Below are positions 8,753 through 18,869 of a stretch of 54,522 nucleotides of DNA, piece by piece. Source of the DNA: an uncultured Pelagibacteraceae bacterium (GTDB taxonomy: Bacteria; Pseudomonadota; Alphaproteobacteria; Pelagibacterales; Pelagibacteraceae); the NCBI GenBank assembly GCA_902579605.1, contig CACHHD010000006.1, positions 1 through 54,522 of the forward strand. Reading direction: 5' to 3'. The first letter of the stretch is position 1; every line of letters begins with the position of its first letter. The notes below the pieces were generated by a model. It was not told the DNA's origin. It did not search any database and saw only the letters and a list, made by a program, of their open reading frames with translations. A program made the translations under genes and the position numbers.

Positions 8753-11038
8753 ATGACAAAAAAATCAAAAATTGATCATTATACAGATAAAGAGGCCTTG
8801 GACTTTCATATAGGTAATAAGTCTGGCAAAATTGAGGTTAATTCCTCTAAACCTTTAATTTCAAAAAGAGACTTATCGCTGGCTTATTCGCCTGGTGTAG
8901 CAGCGCCAGTTAAAGAGATTTCTAAAGATTCTTCTAAGGCTTACGACTATACCTCCAAAGGAAACTTAGTAGCTGTAATAAGTAATGGTTCTGCGATTCT
9001 TGGTTTAGGGAATCTAGGTTCATTAGCTTCGAAACCTGTCATGGAGGGAAAAGCCGTCCTTTTTAAAAGGTTTGCTGACATAGATTCTATTGACATTGAG
9101 ATAGATAATAAAAATGTAGATGAAATAATTTCTACAATAAAAAATATTTCAGGAACCTTTGGTGGAATAAATTTAGAAGATATTGCTGCACCTGATTGTT
9201 TTATTATAGAACAAAAGTTGAAAGAAATTCTAGATATTCCTGTATTTCATGATGACCAACATGGCACGGCAATTATTACAACTGCAGCTTTGATAAATGC
9301 TTTGGATATCTCAAAAAAAAAAATTGATAAAGTTAAGATAGTTGTTAACGGTGCTGGTGCGTCTGCTATAGCATGCACAAATTTATTTAAAAAAATAGGT
9401 GTTAAAAATGAAAACGTAATTATGTGTGACAGAAAAGGGGTAATTTATAAAGGAAGAGATAAAGTGGATCAATTTAAATCAGCACATGCAATTGAAACTA
9501 AAATTAGAACTTTAGATGAAGCCATGAAAGGAGCTGATGTTTTTCTAGGACTTTCAGCAAAAGATGTAGTCAGTCGTGAGATGATAAAATCAATGTCTAG
9601 AAATCCTATAATATTTGTGTGCGCAAACCCCGATCCTGAAATTAAACCTGAAATAATTAATGACGTTCGTGATGATGCCATAATAGCTACAGGAAGATCT
9701 GACTATCCTAATCAGGTAAATAATTTAATTGGTTTTCCTTATATTTTTAGAGGCGCACTAGACGTTAGAGCTAAAATTATAAATGAAGAAATGAAAGTTG
9801 CTGCAGCAAATGCCATAGCTTTGTTAGCAAGAGAAGATGTGCCAGATGAAGTAGTTTCAGCCTACGGGGGTGAAAGACCAAAATACGGAAAAGAGTATAT
9901 AATACCTTCAACTTTTGACCCAAGACTTGTTAGAAGAATACCTTCCGCGGTAGCCGAAGCAGCGATGAAAAGTGGTGTTGCTAGAAAAAAAATTATTGAT
10001 TTTGAAAATTACAAAGACCAACTTTCTGCAAGATTAGATCCTTCCATGTCTTTAATGCAAGGTATTAATTCTAATGTTAAAAAAAGTCCTAAAAGAGTTG
10101 TTTTTGCAGAGGGAGAAGACGAGAATATGTTGAAAGCAGCTATAGAGTTTGGAAAAAATAAATTAGGAACACCAATTGTAATTGGAAATGAGAAAAGGGT
10201 AAAAGAAACGTTAAATAATATTGGTTTAGATGAAAACTTTAAAATTGAAATTGTAAATTCGACTGATAAAGATAAAAGAGAGAAATATACAAAATATTTA
10301 TACAAAAAGCTTCAAAGAACAGGTCAGCTCGAGAGAGATGTAGATCGACTTATACGAAATGATAGGATTGCCTTTGGTTCTTCAATGGTTGCTTGTGGAG
10401 ATGCTGACGCTATGGTTACAGGAAATATTAGACATTATGCAGCCTCAATTGAAAAACTAAAACATGTTTGTGATGCAAGAAAAGGGGAACCAATTTTTGG
10501 TATGACAATGATGGTGTTTAAAGGACGCACAGTTTTAGTTGCTGATACTAATGTAGAAGACTTTCCTTCTTCTAAAAGATTAGTTGAAATTTCAAAATCA
10601 TGTGTAAGAGTATCAAAACTTTTTGGATTTGAACCTAAAGTTGCTTTTTTGTCCCACTCAACATTTGGTAAACCAATTTCAAGAAATACAAAACATGTAA
10701 GAGATGCAATTGATTTATTAAAGGAGGAAAAAGTAAATTTTGATTTTGATGGAGAGATGCAGCCAGATGTAGCTTTGAATCCAATTTATCAAGAAATTTA
10801 TCCTTTTTCGAAAATAGTAGGTAGAGCAAATATTTTAATTATGCCAGCGCTTCATAGTGCTGCTATTTCAACTAAATTAATGAAATCTTTTGGAGATGCA
10901 AAATTAATTGGACCATTACTAATTGGATTAGATTTACCTATAGAGGTGGCTCCTTTAAGATCAAGCACTTCTGATATTTTAAATCTTGCATCTATTGCAG
11001 CTTATTCTTCAGACGTAATTGATTATAATAAAAATTAA
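8753..11038 (+). CDS. maeB: NADP-dependent malic enzyme with C-terminal phosphotransacetylase domain
   Basis: 761 residues: a malic enzyme part (about 1-420) fused to a phosphate acetyltransferase-like part (about 435-761), the usual MaeB architecture. The malic part has LAYSPGVAAP, the metal-binding HDDQHGT and the nucleotide-binding GAGASA. It decarboxylates malate to pyruvate with NADP reduction. The PTA-like part (KRVVFAEGEDENMLKAA onward) is generally regulatory, binding acetyl-CoA, rather than a working acetyltransferase. ATG start. Its stop overlaps the convergent BON-protein stop by 4 bp. Confidence 0.96.
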   Translation: MTKKSKIDHYTDKEALDFHIGNKSGKIEVNSSKPLISKRDLSLAYSPGVAAPVKEISKDSSKAYDYTSKGNLVAVISNGSAILGLGNLGSLASKPVMEGKAVLFKRFADIDSIDIEIDNKNVDEIISTIKNISGTFGGINLEDIAAPDCFIIEQKLKEILDIPVFHDDQHGTAIITTAALINALDISKKKIDKVKIVVNGAGASAIACTNLFKKIGVKNENVIMCDRKGVIYKGRDKVDQFKSAHAIETKIRTLDEAMKGADVFLGLSAKDVVSREMIKSMSRNPIIFVCANPDPEIKPEIINDVRDDAIIATGRSDYPNQVNNLIGFPYIFRGALDVRAKIINEEMKVAAANAIALLAREDVPDEVVSAYGGERPKYGKEYIIPSTFDPRLVRRIPSAVAEAAMKSGVARKKIIDFENYKDQLSARLDPSMSLMQGINSNVKKSPKRVVFAEGEDENMLKAAIEFGKNKLGTPIVIGNEKRVKETLNNIGLDENFKIEIVNSTDKDKREKYTKYLYKKLQRTGQLERDVDRLIRNDRIAFGSSMVACGDADAMVTGNIRHYAASIEKLKHVCDARKGEPIFGMTMMVFKGRTVLVADTNVEDFPSSKRLVEISKSCVRVSKLFGFEPKVAFLSHSTFGKPISRNTKHVRDAIDLLKEEKVNFDFDGEMQPDVALNPIYQEIYPFSKIVGRANILIMPALHSAAISTKLMKSFGDAKLIGPLLIGLDLPIEVAPLRSSTSDILNLASIAAYSSDVIDYNKN

Positions 11039-11616
11039 ATTTTATTCCTACTTAACTCATTAGCTAAGTAAATTGATGGGATAATCTTCTCAACATCATA
11101 TATTTTTTCTGCTTCGGACAAAACCTCTTTTTTTTCATCAGTATCCATAGCAATACCAAAAATATAAATTTTCCTATCTATTGTTTCCAATGTGTAGTTT
11201 CTTGACTTAGTTTTCTTATTGAAAATTAATGCTGTTCTTAACTGACTAGTAATTAAGATATCTTTTGCTGTTTGTTTAAAATTAGAGTCGCCTTTTATTG
11301 TTATAGCATTTTTTACTTCTCTAACACCTTTTGTTTCCCAGGCTAGTTTAGTGATTTTTATTTTTTCCTCTGGTTCTTCAACTGTTCCAGCTAAAAAAAT
11401 TCTACCGTCAAGAACTTCTACTTGTATTTTTAAAAAGTATTTTTTTTCGTTTAAGGATAGCCGAGCAACTAAGTTTTTTTGCATTATAGTATCATCTATC
11501 TGCATTCCTATAGTTCTTGGATCAAAAGTTATATTTACTCCAGCTCCAAACCGTGATGCAGGAGAACAACTGTAAAGAAAGATAACAATTAATATTGATG
11601 ATAAAAAATATTTCAT
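11035..11616 (-). CDS. BON-domain lipoprotein (DolP/OsmY-like)
   Basis: 193 residues beginning with a lipoprotein signal peptide; the lipobox is FLYSC, so the mature protein starts at Cys16 or so. Two BON-like repeats follow, the first around VEVLDGRIFLAGTVEE, the second around YTLETIDRKIYIFGIAMD. BON lipoproteins of this size sit at the outer membrane and bind phospholipid. It is directly downstream of rsmI with a 4-bp ATGA overlap; a BON lipoprotein next to rsmI is also the E. coli arrangement (rsmI region and yraP). Outer-membrane role is inferred. Confidence 0.85.
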   Translation of the reverse strand: MKYFLSSILIVIFLYSCSPASRFGAGVNITFDPRTIGMQIDDTIMQKNLVARLSLNEKKYFLKIQVEVLDGRIFLAGTVEEPEEKIKITKLAWETKGVREVKNAITIKGDSNFKQTAKDILITSQLRTALIFNKKTKSRNYTLETIDRKIYIFGIAMDTDEKKEVLSEAEKIYDVEKIIPSIYLANELSRNKI

Positions 11617-12443
11617 TTTTTATGTTTTAAACAAATATTATAAATAATTTTTTTTGATATTTTTTCTTTTTTTGACATTAGTTCTACAACATCTTTTACA
11701 GTATAACTTTTTAAGTATTTTGTAACTTGTTTTTCTATATTACTTAAATTGATTGTTGGTAACTCTTTATTAATTTTTTTTGAAATCACAACTGTTAGTT
11801 CGCCTTTGATAGGCGTGTTAAATGTTTTCATTTTATTTATTTCATATCTGTAAAAAGTCTCATATTTTTTGGTCATTTCTCTAGCAATAAAGATTTTTCT
11901 TCCAGGAAAATATTTTTTAAAATATTTGATGTAAAAATTTATCTTAATTGCTGGAATAAAAAAGACTATTGAACAATCTTCGATATTTATTTTTTTTAAA
12001 CATTTATTCAACTCGTTCTCAGTTTTTGGCAAAAAACCATAAAATAAAAATTTATCACTGAACCCTGAGAGGCTAACTGCAGCAGTGATTGAAGAAGGTC
12101 CAGGAATAGTGAAAATATCGTATCCTTGATTAATACATTCTTTGATTATGATATTTCCTGGATCAGACAAAACAGGAGTACCTGCATCTGATATCAAAGA
12201 CAAAATTTTGCCCTCATTTAAATATTGTATAATTTTATTAAGTGATTTCTTCTCATTAAACTTATGATATGAAATTAATTTACTTTTTATGTTAAAATTA
12301 TTTAAAAGCTTCAATGAATGTCTGGTATCCTCACAAAGTATGAAATCTGATTTTTTTAAAATTTCAACTGCTCTGAAAGTAATATCGTTTAAATTTCCTA
12401 TAGGCGTAGAAACTACATATAGGCCTTTTTTGAAATTGCTCAT
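11613..12443 (-). CDS. rsmI: 16S rRNA C1402 2'-O-methyltransferase
   Basis: 276-residue SAM-dependent tetrapyrrole-methylase-fold enzyme methylating the ribose of 16S rRNA C1402. Signature motifs: LYVVSTPIGNLNDITFRA at the N-terminus, then CEDTRHSLKLL, LISDAGTPVLSDPG and the PGPSSITAAVSLSG loop. Length is normal. The ATG start at 12443 overlaps the divergent LpoA-like gene start (TTG 12436) by 8 bp. Confidence 0.96.
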   Translation of the reverse strand: MSNFKKGLYVVSTPIGNLNDITFRAVEILKKSDFILCEDTRHSLKLLNNFNIKSKLISYHKFNEKKSLNKIIQYLNEGKILSLISDAGTPVLSDPGNIIIKECINQGYDIFTIPGPSSITAAVSLSGFSDKFLFYGFLPKTENELNKCLKKINIEDCSIVFFIPAIKINFYIKYFKKYFPGRKIFIAREMTKKYETFYRYEINKMKTFNTPIKGELTVVISKKINKELPTINLSNIEKQVTKYLKSYTVKDVVELMSKKEKISKKIIYNICLKHKK

Positions 12444-13602
12444 TTATTTTTTTAAAAAATTAACTGTAATTATTTATATATTATTATTCTTAAATATTAA
12501 CTCATTTGCTAATGAAAATAAAAAAACTCTCAGAGTTGGTCTTTTAGCTCCTTTTAGCGGAGAATATAAAGAAATGGGTCAATCTATAATGCTCTCACTC
12601 CAGTTAGCTTTGACAGAAATCGGTGATGATAATGTAAAGATCTATCCTAGAGATTCGGGGTTTAACAATCCTGAAAAGCTTATTCAGGCCTTGGCGTCTT
12701 TAAGAGATGAAAATGTAAAAATAGTAATTGGTCCAATAAGTCATGAAGATTTTAAAAATTTGTCAGATTTTAAAGACATGATTTTCATCTCTCCATCAAA
12801 TATTAATCCAAGAGTGCAGAGTAATATTTTGAGTATAGGAATAAGTTTAGAATCTCAAATCACATCGATTGAAAACTTTATAAAGGAAAATAAGAGAAAA
12901 AAAACTGTAATTATGTATCCCAAAAACAAATATGCAAATTTAATTGACTCTAAGATTAGTAGTATCGATCTAGATAACAAAAAAATTTTTAAATACAACT
13001 CGGACCCAAAATTGCTCACTGCTGATATAGAAAAACTTACAAATTATAAACAAAGAAAAAAGAATCTAATTTCTAGAGTAAAACTGTTGGAAGATAAAGA
13101 TGATGAAGTTTCAAAATTAGAACTTAAGAGACTAGAACAAATGTATACTATAGGAAAAGTAAATTTTGACTCGGTAATAATAATTGACTTTGGAGATAGT
13201 TTAAAAAGTGTGTTAACCTCTCTAGTTTACTCAGATGTAGATCAAGAAGAAGTTTTAATAGTTACAGTAAATCAATGGTTTGATAAAAGTATTTTTTTAG
13301 AAAATTCTATCAAAAGTTTATATTATCCATCTGTTAATATTAAAAATTTCAAAAAATATACTGATAAATACTTAGAGATTTATGGTGTTCAACCAAGTGA
13401 AATTACGATTCTTACATATGATGCTTTGGGATTGATTTATTATATCTGGAATAAAAAAAATTATAAAATTTCTTCACTAAAAGACTTTATTATGAAAGAT
13501 AATATTAAAGGTAAAATTGGGACTTTTAATTTTAAAGATGGAAAATTAATTCAAAAACTTGATATGTATAGAGCTTCAGATAAAAAATTTATTAGATTTT
13601 AA
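12436..13602 (+). CDS. penicillin-binding protein activator-like (LpoA/LppC) periplasmic protein
   Basis: About 388 residues from TTG 12436, which yields a short basic N-terminus and hydrophobic signal peptide ending near NINSFANE. The mature part has the type I periplasmic-binding fold seen in LppC/LpoA and branched-chain amino-acid receptors (LRVGLLAPFSGEYKEMGQSI, later YDALGLIYYIW). In alphaproteobacteria this gene next to rsmI is annotated as penicillin-binding protein activator. No lipobox is visible, unlike enterobacterial LpoA. Its 3' end overlaps the convergent rdgB by 27 bp. A role in peptidoglycan synthesis is family inference; a plain ligand-binding function is possible. Confidence 0.8.
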   Translation: MLIYFFKKLTVIIYILLFLNINSFANENKKTLRVGLLAPFSGEYKEMGQSIMLSLQLALTEIGDDNVKIYPRDSGFNNPEKLIQALASLRDENVKIVIGPISHEDFKNLSDFKDMIFISPSNINPRVQSNILSIGISLESQITSIENFIKENKRKKTVIMYPKNKYANLIDSKISSIDLDNKKIFKYNSDPKLLTADIEKLTNYKQRKKNLISRVKLLEDKDDEVSKLELKRLEQMYTIGKVNFDSVIIIDFGDSLKSVLTSLVYSDVDQEEVLIVTVNQWFDKSIFLENSIKSLYYPSVNIKNFKKYTDKYLEIYGVQPSEITILTYDALGLIYYIWNKKNYKISSLKDFIMKDNIKGKIGTFNFKDGKLIQKLDMYRASDKKFIRF

Positions 13603-14175
13603 TTTTTTTTTTAATTTTTTAAAGGCAATATTTCTGTGATCAATTTTCATCTTTTGGGTTCTACTCATTTGTCCATAAGAAATTTTATAGCCAATAGGAA
13701 TAAAAATTGGATCGTAACCAAATCCTTTATTACCAATAATATTTTTAGAAATTTTTCCATTTACTTTTCCAATTGCAGTTATAATTTTTTTTTTGTTTAT
13801 CTTAATGGATAAACTACAAATGAATTTAGCTTTTCTGTTTTTGCTTTTAGACAATTTACTTAAAATCACTTTCATTGCTTTATAAAAATTACCGTACTTT
13901 TTAGCCCACCTCGCAGAAAAAATTCCAGGTCTATTATTTAGTGCAGATACTTCTAGCCCTGAGTCATCTGATAACGAGATCATCTTTGACTTTATATAAA
14001 AATAATTTGCTTTGAGTTCAGAATTGCTTTGAAAAGTTTTTCCTGTTTCTTTTGGAGCTTTTATTTTTAAAGTTTTTGGCGAAACTTTCTTTATATCTTT
14101 ACTTATTAGATAGCTTATTTCCTTGAATTTTCCATTATTATGAGTGCCAATTAATATAATTTTATTTTTTTTCAT
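13576..14175 (-). CDS. rdgB: dITP/XTP pyrophosphatase (Ham1/RdgB)
   Basis: 199-residue house-cleaning nucleotidase that hydrolyses deaminated purine nucleotides (XTP, dITP) to monophosphates. Motifs: IGTHNNGKFKEI at the N-terminus, SLSDDSGLEVSALNNRPGIFSARWA in the centre, and the GFGYDPIF motif plus SYGQM near the C-terminus. The C-terminus is lysine-rich and overlaps the 3' end of the LpoA-like gene by 27 bp. Divergent from grpE across 44 bp. Confidence 0.95.
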   Translation of the reverse strand: MKKNKIILIGTHNNGKFKEISYLISKDIKKVSPKTLKIKAPKETGKTFQSNSELKANYFYIKSKMISLSDDSGLEVSALNNRPGIFSARWAKKYGNFYKAMKVILSKLSKSKNRKAKFICSLSIKINKKKIITAIGKVNGKISKNIIGNKGFGYDPIFIPIGYKISYGQMSRTQKMKIDHRNIAFKKLKKKLKSNKFFI

Positions 14176-14219
14176 ATAAGACTGGTAATTAATAATTTAA
14201 CTATTATATAGCAAATTAT

Positions 14220-14783
14220 ATGGGTGAATCTAGTAAAGATAAAAAAAATATAGAGATTGAAGACAAATTAGGATCAGATGTAAAATCTAAATCAGAGCCA
14301 TCTATTGAGGAACAATTAAAAACTTCAGAAGAAAAATTACTTAGAGTACTTGCTGACTCGGAGAATCAAAGAAGAAGATTTGAAAAAGAGGTAAAAGATG
14401 CTTTTGAATTTGGAGGTTTTAATTTTGCTAAGGAGATACTGGTATTGTTAGATAATCTTCATAGAGCAAAAAAATCTATTTTAGATGACGAAGTTTTAAA
14501 AAAAAGTAAAGAATTTGATAAATTTGTAAAAAATTTAGAAATAATAGAAAAAGACCTAATTTCAATTTTTGAAAAAAATAAAATAATAAAAATTAATTGT
14601 TTAAATGAGAAGTTCGATCCCAATTTCCATCAGGCCATGCTTGAGATAGAAGATGAGAAAACAAGCCCTGGGACTATTGTTCAAGAAATTCAATCCGGAT
14701 ACATGTTTAGTGATAGGCTACTTAGACCCTCACTTGTTGGAATTTCGAAGAAAAAAGATGAAAAAACAACCAAAAAAACATGA
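14220..14783 (+). CDS. grpE: nucleotide exchange factor GrpE
   Basis: 187-residue cochaperone that releases ADP from DnaK. It has an acidic/lysine-rich disordered N-terminus, a long coiled-coil (LADSENQRRRFEKEVKDA), and the beta-domain signature (FDPNFHQAMLEIED ... GTIVQEIQSGYMFSDRLLRPSLVGI). First gene of grpE-dnaK-dnaJ. I saw no CIRCE element or clear heat-shock sigma-32 promoter in the 44 bp upstream. Confidence 0.97.
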   Translation: MGESSKDKKNIEIEDKLGSDVKSKSEPSIEEQLKTSEEKLLRVLADSENQRRRFEKEVKDAFEFGGFNFAKEILVLLDNLHRAKKSILDDEVLKKSKEFDKFVKNLEIIEKDLISIFEKNKIIKINCLNEKFDPNFHQAMLEIEDEKTSPGTIVQEIQSGYMFSDRLLRPSLVGISKKKDEKTTKKT

Positions 14784-14842
14784 AATTACGTCTTGTAGAA
14801 AATTATTTAGACCCCATATAAAGAATGTAAACAAAGGAAATC

Positions 14843-16768
14843 ATGAGTAGAGTTATTGGTATAGACTTAGGGACGACAAATTCTTGTGTAGCGATAATGG
14901 ATGGCACACAAGCAAAAGTGTTGGAAAATGCTGAAGGTGCAAGAACTACACCTTCCGTAGTAGCTTTTTTAGAAAAAGAAGAAAAGTTAGTTGGTCAGCC
15001 AGCAAAAAGACAAGCTGTGACTAATCCCGAGGACACAATTTTTGCAGTAAAAAGACTTATAGGAAGAAAATTTGATGGACCTTCCGTACAAAAGGATATT
15101 TCAAAAGTTCCATATAAAATTATTAAATCAGACAATGGTGATGCATGGGTTGAAGGTAAAGGTAAAAAATATTCTCCAGCTCAAATCTCTGCTTTCGTTC
15201 TTCAGAAAATGAAAGAGACAGCTGAAAAATATTTAGGCCAAGCAGTAACAAAAGCAGTCATAACTGTACCTGCTTATTTTAATGACTCACAAAGACAAGC
15301 AACAAAGGATGCCGGTAAAATTGCAGGTTTAGAAGTTTTAAGGATTATAAATGAACCAACAGCAGCATCGCTAGCTTACGGTTTAGATAAAAAGGGTGGA
15401 AAAAAAATAGCAGTTTACGATTTGGGTGGAGGTACATTTGACGTTTCAATTTTAGAAATTGGTGATGGAGTATTCGAGGTTAAATCTACTAATGGTGATA
15501 CTTTTCTAGGTGGTGAAGACTTTGATGATACTATTGTTGATTATTTAATTAGTGAATTTAAGAAAGATAATGGAATTGACTTAAAAACTGATAAGCTCGC
15601 TTTACAAAGATTAAAAGAGGCTGCGGAAAAAGCTAAGATAGAACTTTCCTCTGCAACTCAAACAGAAATAAATTTACCATTCATTACGGCAGATAAATCA
15701 GGTCCTAAACATTTGAACTTAAAATTTACCAGGGCTAAGCTTGAAGCATTAGTTCAAGGTCTAATTGAAAGAACTTTAAACCCCTGCAAAACTGCTCTAA
15801 AGGACTCTGGGTTTTCTGCTGCAGAAATCAATGAGGTGGTTTTAGTTGGTGGAATGACTAGAATGCCTAAAATTATAGAGACAGTAAAAAACTTTTTTGG
15901 AAAAGAGCCAAATAAAAGTGTTAATCCGGATGAAGTTGTAGCAATGGGTGCAGCTATCCAAGCTGGCGTACTTCAAGGAGATGTAAAAGATGTTTTACTT
16001 TTAGATGTGACGCCACTTTCATTAGGTATCGAAACTTTAGGTGGTATATCTACAAAACTTATTGATAAAAATACAACTATACCAACAAAAAAAAGCCAAG
16101 TATTTTCCACTGCTGAAGATAACCAGCCCGCTGTTTCAATAAGAGTTTTACAGGGTGAAAGAGAAATGGCAGCTGATAACAAACTTTTAGGAAACTTTGA
16201 GTTAGTTGGTATACCTCCGGCTGCGAGGGGAACACCTCAAATTGAGGTAACTTTTGATATTGATGCAAACGGCATAGTAAGCGTTTCCGCAAAAGATAAA
16301 GGAACAGGAAAAGAGCAAAAAATACAAATTCAAGCCTCTGGTGGTTTATCTGAAGAAGAAATAAACAAAATGGTTAAAGATGCTGAAGCAAATAAAGAAG
16401 CTGATAAAAAGAAAAGAGATGGAGTTGATGCAAGAAATCAAGCGGATAGTATAGTTTTCTCTACAGAAAAAAGTTTAAAAGAACATGGAGATAAAATTTC
16501 TTCTGAAGAGAAAAAAGCTATTGAAGCTGGTATTACAGATCTCAAAGAGTCTTTAAAAGGTACAGATGCAGAGGATATTAAGAAAAAAACACAAAATTTA
16601 ATACAGGCCTCAATGAAGCTTGGTGAAGCTGTTTATAAGAGCCAACAAAAAAATCAACCTAAAGACAATGATAAAAGCGACGGTCCTAAAGATAAGGGCA
16701 ACGATAAAGAAAACGTAGTTGACGCTGATTTTGAAGACGTAAAAGAAGATAAAGAAAAAAGCGCCTGA
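14843..16768 (+). CDS. dnaK: molecular chaperone DnaK (Hsp70)
   Basis: 641-residue Hsp70. The ATPase domain carries [32 protein letters not shown] and the [10 protein letters not shown] motif. The substrate-binding domain begins near [14 protein letters not shown], and the C-terminal tail is charged with a [11 protein letters not shown] ending typical of proteobacterial DnaK. The start is preceded by AAAGGAAA, a good ribosome binding site. A 59-bp spacer separates it from grpE. Confidence 0.98.
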   Translation: MSRVIGIDLGTTNSCVAIMDGTQAKVLENAEGARTTPSVVAFLEKEEKLVGQPAKRQAVTNPEDTIFAVKRLIGRKFDGPSVQKDISKVPYKIIKSDNGDAWVEGKGKKYSPAQISAFVLQKMKETAEKYLGQAVTKAVITVPAYFNDSQRQATKDAGKIAGLEVLRIINEPTAASLAYGLDKKGGKKIAVYDLGGGTFDVSILEIGDGVFEVKSTNGDTFLGGEDFDDTIVDYLISEFKKDNGIDLKTDKLALQRLKEAAEKAKIELSSATQTEINLPFITADKSGPKHLNLKFTRAKLEALVQGLIERTLNPCKTALKDSGFSAAEINEVVLVGGMTRMPKIIETVKNFFGKEPNKSVNPDEVVAMGAAIQAGVLQGDVKDVLLLDVTPLSLGIETLGGISTKLIDKNTTIPTKKSQVFSTAEDNQPAVSIRVLQGEREMAADNKLLGNFELVGIPPAARGTPQIEVTFDIDANGIVSVSAKDKGTGKEQKIQIQASGGLSEEEINKMVKDAEANKEADKKKRDGVDARNQADSIVFSTEKSLKEHGDKISSEEKKAIEAGITDLKESLKGTDAEDIKKKTQNLIQASMKLGEAVYKSQQKNQPKDNDKSDGPKDKGNDKENVVDADFEDVKEDKEKSA

Positions 16769-16791
16769 GATAGAAAAAGGAGCAATTTCTT

Positions 16792-17919
16792 GTGGCAAAA
16801 AGAGATTATTATGAAATCTTAGGTGTATCTAAATCCGCTTCTAAGGATGAAATCAAAAAAGCTTATCGCAAGTTAGCATTAAAATATCACCCAGATAAAA
16901 ATAAGGGAGATAAAGCTTCCGAGGACAAATTTAAAGAAGCGAGCGAAGCTTATCACGTATTATCTGACGACAAAAGAAAGACAAATTACGATCAGTTCGG
17001 TCATGCGGCGTTTGAAGGTGGTGGCAATCAAGGTTTTGGTAATTTTGATTTTGGATCTTCGTTTTCAGATATATTTGAAGATTTTTTTGGTGAAGATATA
17101 TTTGGAGGTGGAAGAAGATCTAGTAGAAGAGCATCTAATAGAGGGAATGATCTAAGATATGATGTATCTATAAGTATGGAAGAGGCTTATTCAGGTTTAA
17201 ATAAAAAAGTAAATTATACTACTTATAAAAAATGCTCTAAATGTGCTGGACAGGGTTCAGAGCCAGGTTCGAAACCAATTACATGTAACTATTGTAATGG
17301 AAGAGGTAAGGTAAGATCTAGCCAGGGTTTTTTCACGATTCAGCAAACTTGTCCGGAATGTAGCGGTTATGGTGAGATGATAAGTAATCCTTGCAGGCAG
17401 TGCGGAGGTAATGGAAAAATACAAAGCAAAGAGAGTGTCGCTGTTAAAATTCCTAAGGGTGTTGATGACGGAACTAGAATTAGGGTTTCGGGTAAAGGTG
17501 AAGCGGGAAACAAAGGAGGGTCAACAGGAGATCTATACTTATTTGTTTCTGTAGACAATCATAGCATCTTTAAGAGATCAGATGAACATTTATATTTTGA
17601 ATTACCTATTTCCTTCACTGATGCAGCTTTAGGGACTTCTGTTGAGGTGCCTTCTATAGACGGTGGTAGAGCCAAAATTAAAATTCCAGCAGGAACACAA
17701 CATGGAAAACAGTTAAGACTTAAAGGTAAAGGGATGCCGTTACTAAGAGGAAATGGTTATGGAGACTTATACATCAAAATTATTACAGAAGTTCCATCAA
17801 ATTTAAATTCAAAACAAAAGGATCTTTTAGAAGAATTTAGAAAAATAGAATCAGAAAAATCTAGCCCAATTATTAAAAATTTTTTTGAAAAAGCAAAAAA
17901 ATTCTGGAAAAATTCTTGA
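16792..17919 (+). CDS. dnaJ: chaperone DnaJ (Hsp40)
   Basis: 375-residue type I Hsp40. The J domain has the HPD motif ([10 protein letters not shown]), followed by a glycine/phenylalanine-rich region, four zinc-binding CxxCxGxG-type repeats ([32 protein letters not shown]) and the C-terminal client-binding domain. The start is GTG at 16792, supported by the immediate [12 protein letters not shown] family N-terminus and an AAAGGAG ribosome binding site. It stimulates DnaK ATP hydrolysis. Followed by a small membrane protein gene after 6 bp. Confidence 0.97.
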   Translation: MAKRDYYEILGVSKSASKDEIKKAYRKLALKYHPDKNKGDKASEDKFKEASEAYHVLSDDKRKTNYDQFGHAAFEGGGNQGFGNFDFGSSFSDIFEDFFGEDIFGGGRRSSRRASNRGNDLRYDVSISMEEAYSGLNKKVNYTTYKKCSKCAGQGSEPGSKPITCNYCNGRGKVRSSQGFFTIQQTCPECSGYGEMISNPCRQCGGNGKIQSKESVAVKIPKGVDDGTRIRVSGKGEAGNKGGSTGDLYLFVSVDNHSIFKRSDEHLYFELPISFTDAALGTSVEVPSIDGGRAKIKIPAGTQHGKQLRLKGKGMPLLRGNGYGDLYIKIITEVPSNLNSKQKDLLEEFRKIESEKSSPIIKNFFEKAKKFWKNS

Positions 17920-17925
17920 TTTTCA

Positions 17926-18093
17926 ATGGCTATGCAAGAGATAATGTCTGTTATATTTCTATTAGCAGTATTGTTTTTAGTTTTACCTTCGTTTTTAAAT
18001 ACCAACAGCAAACTTAAACAATTCATTCAAAATATTTCTATTTGGGCTGTAATTGTCTTTATTATTGTTGTAATTATAAGTCTTATTATATAA
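17926..18093 (+). CDS. small two-helix membrane protein (55 aa), hypothetical
   Basis: An ATG at 17926 opens 55 codons to a TAA at 18091-18093. The protein starts MAMQEIMSVIFLLAVLF, has a short polar middle (NTNSKLKQFIQNIS) and ends in a second hydrophobic stretch (WAVIVFIIVVIISLII). Two membrane helices in a hairpin are predicted. The stop overlaps the dapB start by one base (TAATG), and dnaJ ends 6 bp upstream, so the ORF exactly fills the space between two real genes. That, with its membrane-like composition, is why I believe it. Function unknown; a DnaJ-linked or envelope-stress role would be speculation. An internal ATG at 17932 is an alternative start. Confidence 0.72.
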   Translation: MAMQEIMSVIFLLAVLFLVLPSFLNTNSKLKQFIQNISIWAVIVFIIVVIISLII

Positions 18094-18869
18094 TGAAAAA
18101 AATCAATTTAGCTATAACAGGCTGTTTAGGTAAAATGGGACAACAACTCATACGGTCCTCAAAAAATAATAAAGATTTCAAACTAGTTTCTTTGACAGAA
18201 AATAGAAGAGTTTCAAAAAAAATTTATGGGATTAGTATAGAACTAAATACTGCAAATGCATTTAAAAACGCCAATGTGATTATAGACTTCACAGTGCCCA
18301 AATGCACTTTTCAAGTATTAAAAATTGCATCAAAATTAAAAAAAAGAGTTGTAATCGGTACTACCGGGTTTTCCCGAAGAGAAGAAAATATTATTAAAAA
18401 ATTTTCAAGAAAGATACCTATTCTTAAAGCTGGTAACATGAGTTTAGGAGTAAATCTTTTAATGTATTTAACAGAAATAGCATCTAAATCTCTTAGTGAT
18501 AACTTTTTAAGTAAGATTTTTGAAGTTCATCATAAAAATAAAAAGGATTATCCATCTGGAACAGCTTTAATGTTAGGAAGAGGCATAGCTGATGGAAAAA
18601 ATAAAAATTTTTATAATCTAATAGGAAAAAAATATTTAAACAAAAAAATATTTCCTTATGGTAAAAAGATAAATTTTAATTCGATTCGAAAAGGTAGCAT
18701 AATTGGTGAACATGAAGTAAAATTTTCTAGTGGCAAAGAAATTATTACTTTGAATCATGAGTCTTTCGATAGAGCTTTATATTCTGAGGGTGCGTTAACT
18801 GCATCTAAGTGGTTGATGAAAAAAAAACCGGGTCTCTATTCAATGAGAGATCTGTTGAATTTTAAGTGA
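18093..18869 (+). CDS. dapB: 4-hydroxy-tetrahydrodipicolinate reductase
   Basis: 258 residues from the ATG at 18093. It reduces the DapA product in lysine and diaminopimelate synthesis. N-terminal Rossmann motif ITGCLGKMGQQLIR, then VVIGTTGF, the active-site region VHHKNKKDYPSGTALMLG (family: HHxxKxDxPSGTA) and NHESFDRALYSEGAL near the C-terminus. It is translationally coupled at both ends: a TAATG junction with the small membrane protein and a GTGA junction with nth. Confidence 0.96.
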   Translation: MKKINLAITGCLGKMGQQLIRSSKNNKDFKLVSLTENRRVSKKIYGISIELNTANAFKNANVIIDFTVPKCTFQVLKIASKLKKRVVIGTTGFSRREENIIKKFSRKIPILKAGNMSLGVNLLMYLTEIASKSLSDNFLSKIFEVHHKNKKDYPSGTALMLGRGIADGKNKNFYNLIGKKYLNKKIFPYGKKINFNSIRKGSIIGEHEVKFSSGKEIITLNHESFDRALYSEGALTASKWLMKKKPGLYSMRDLLNFK

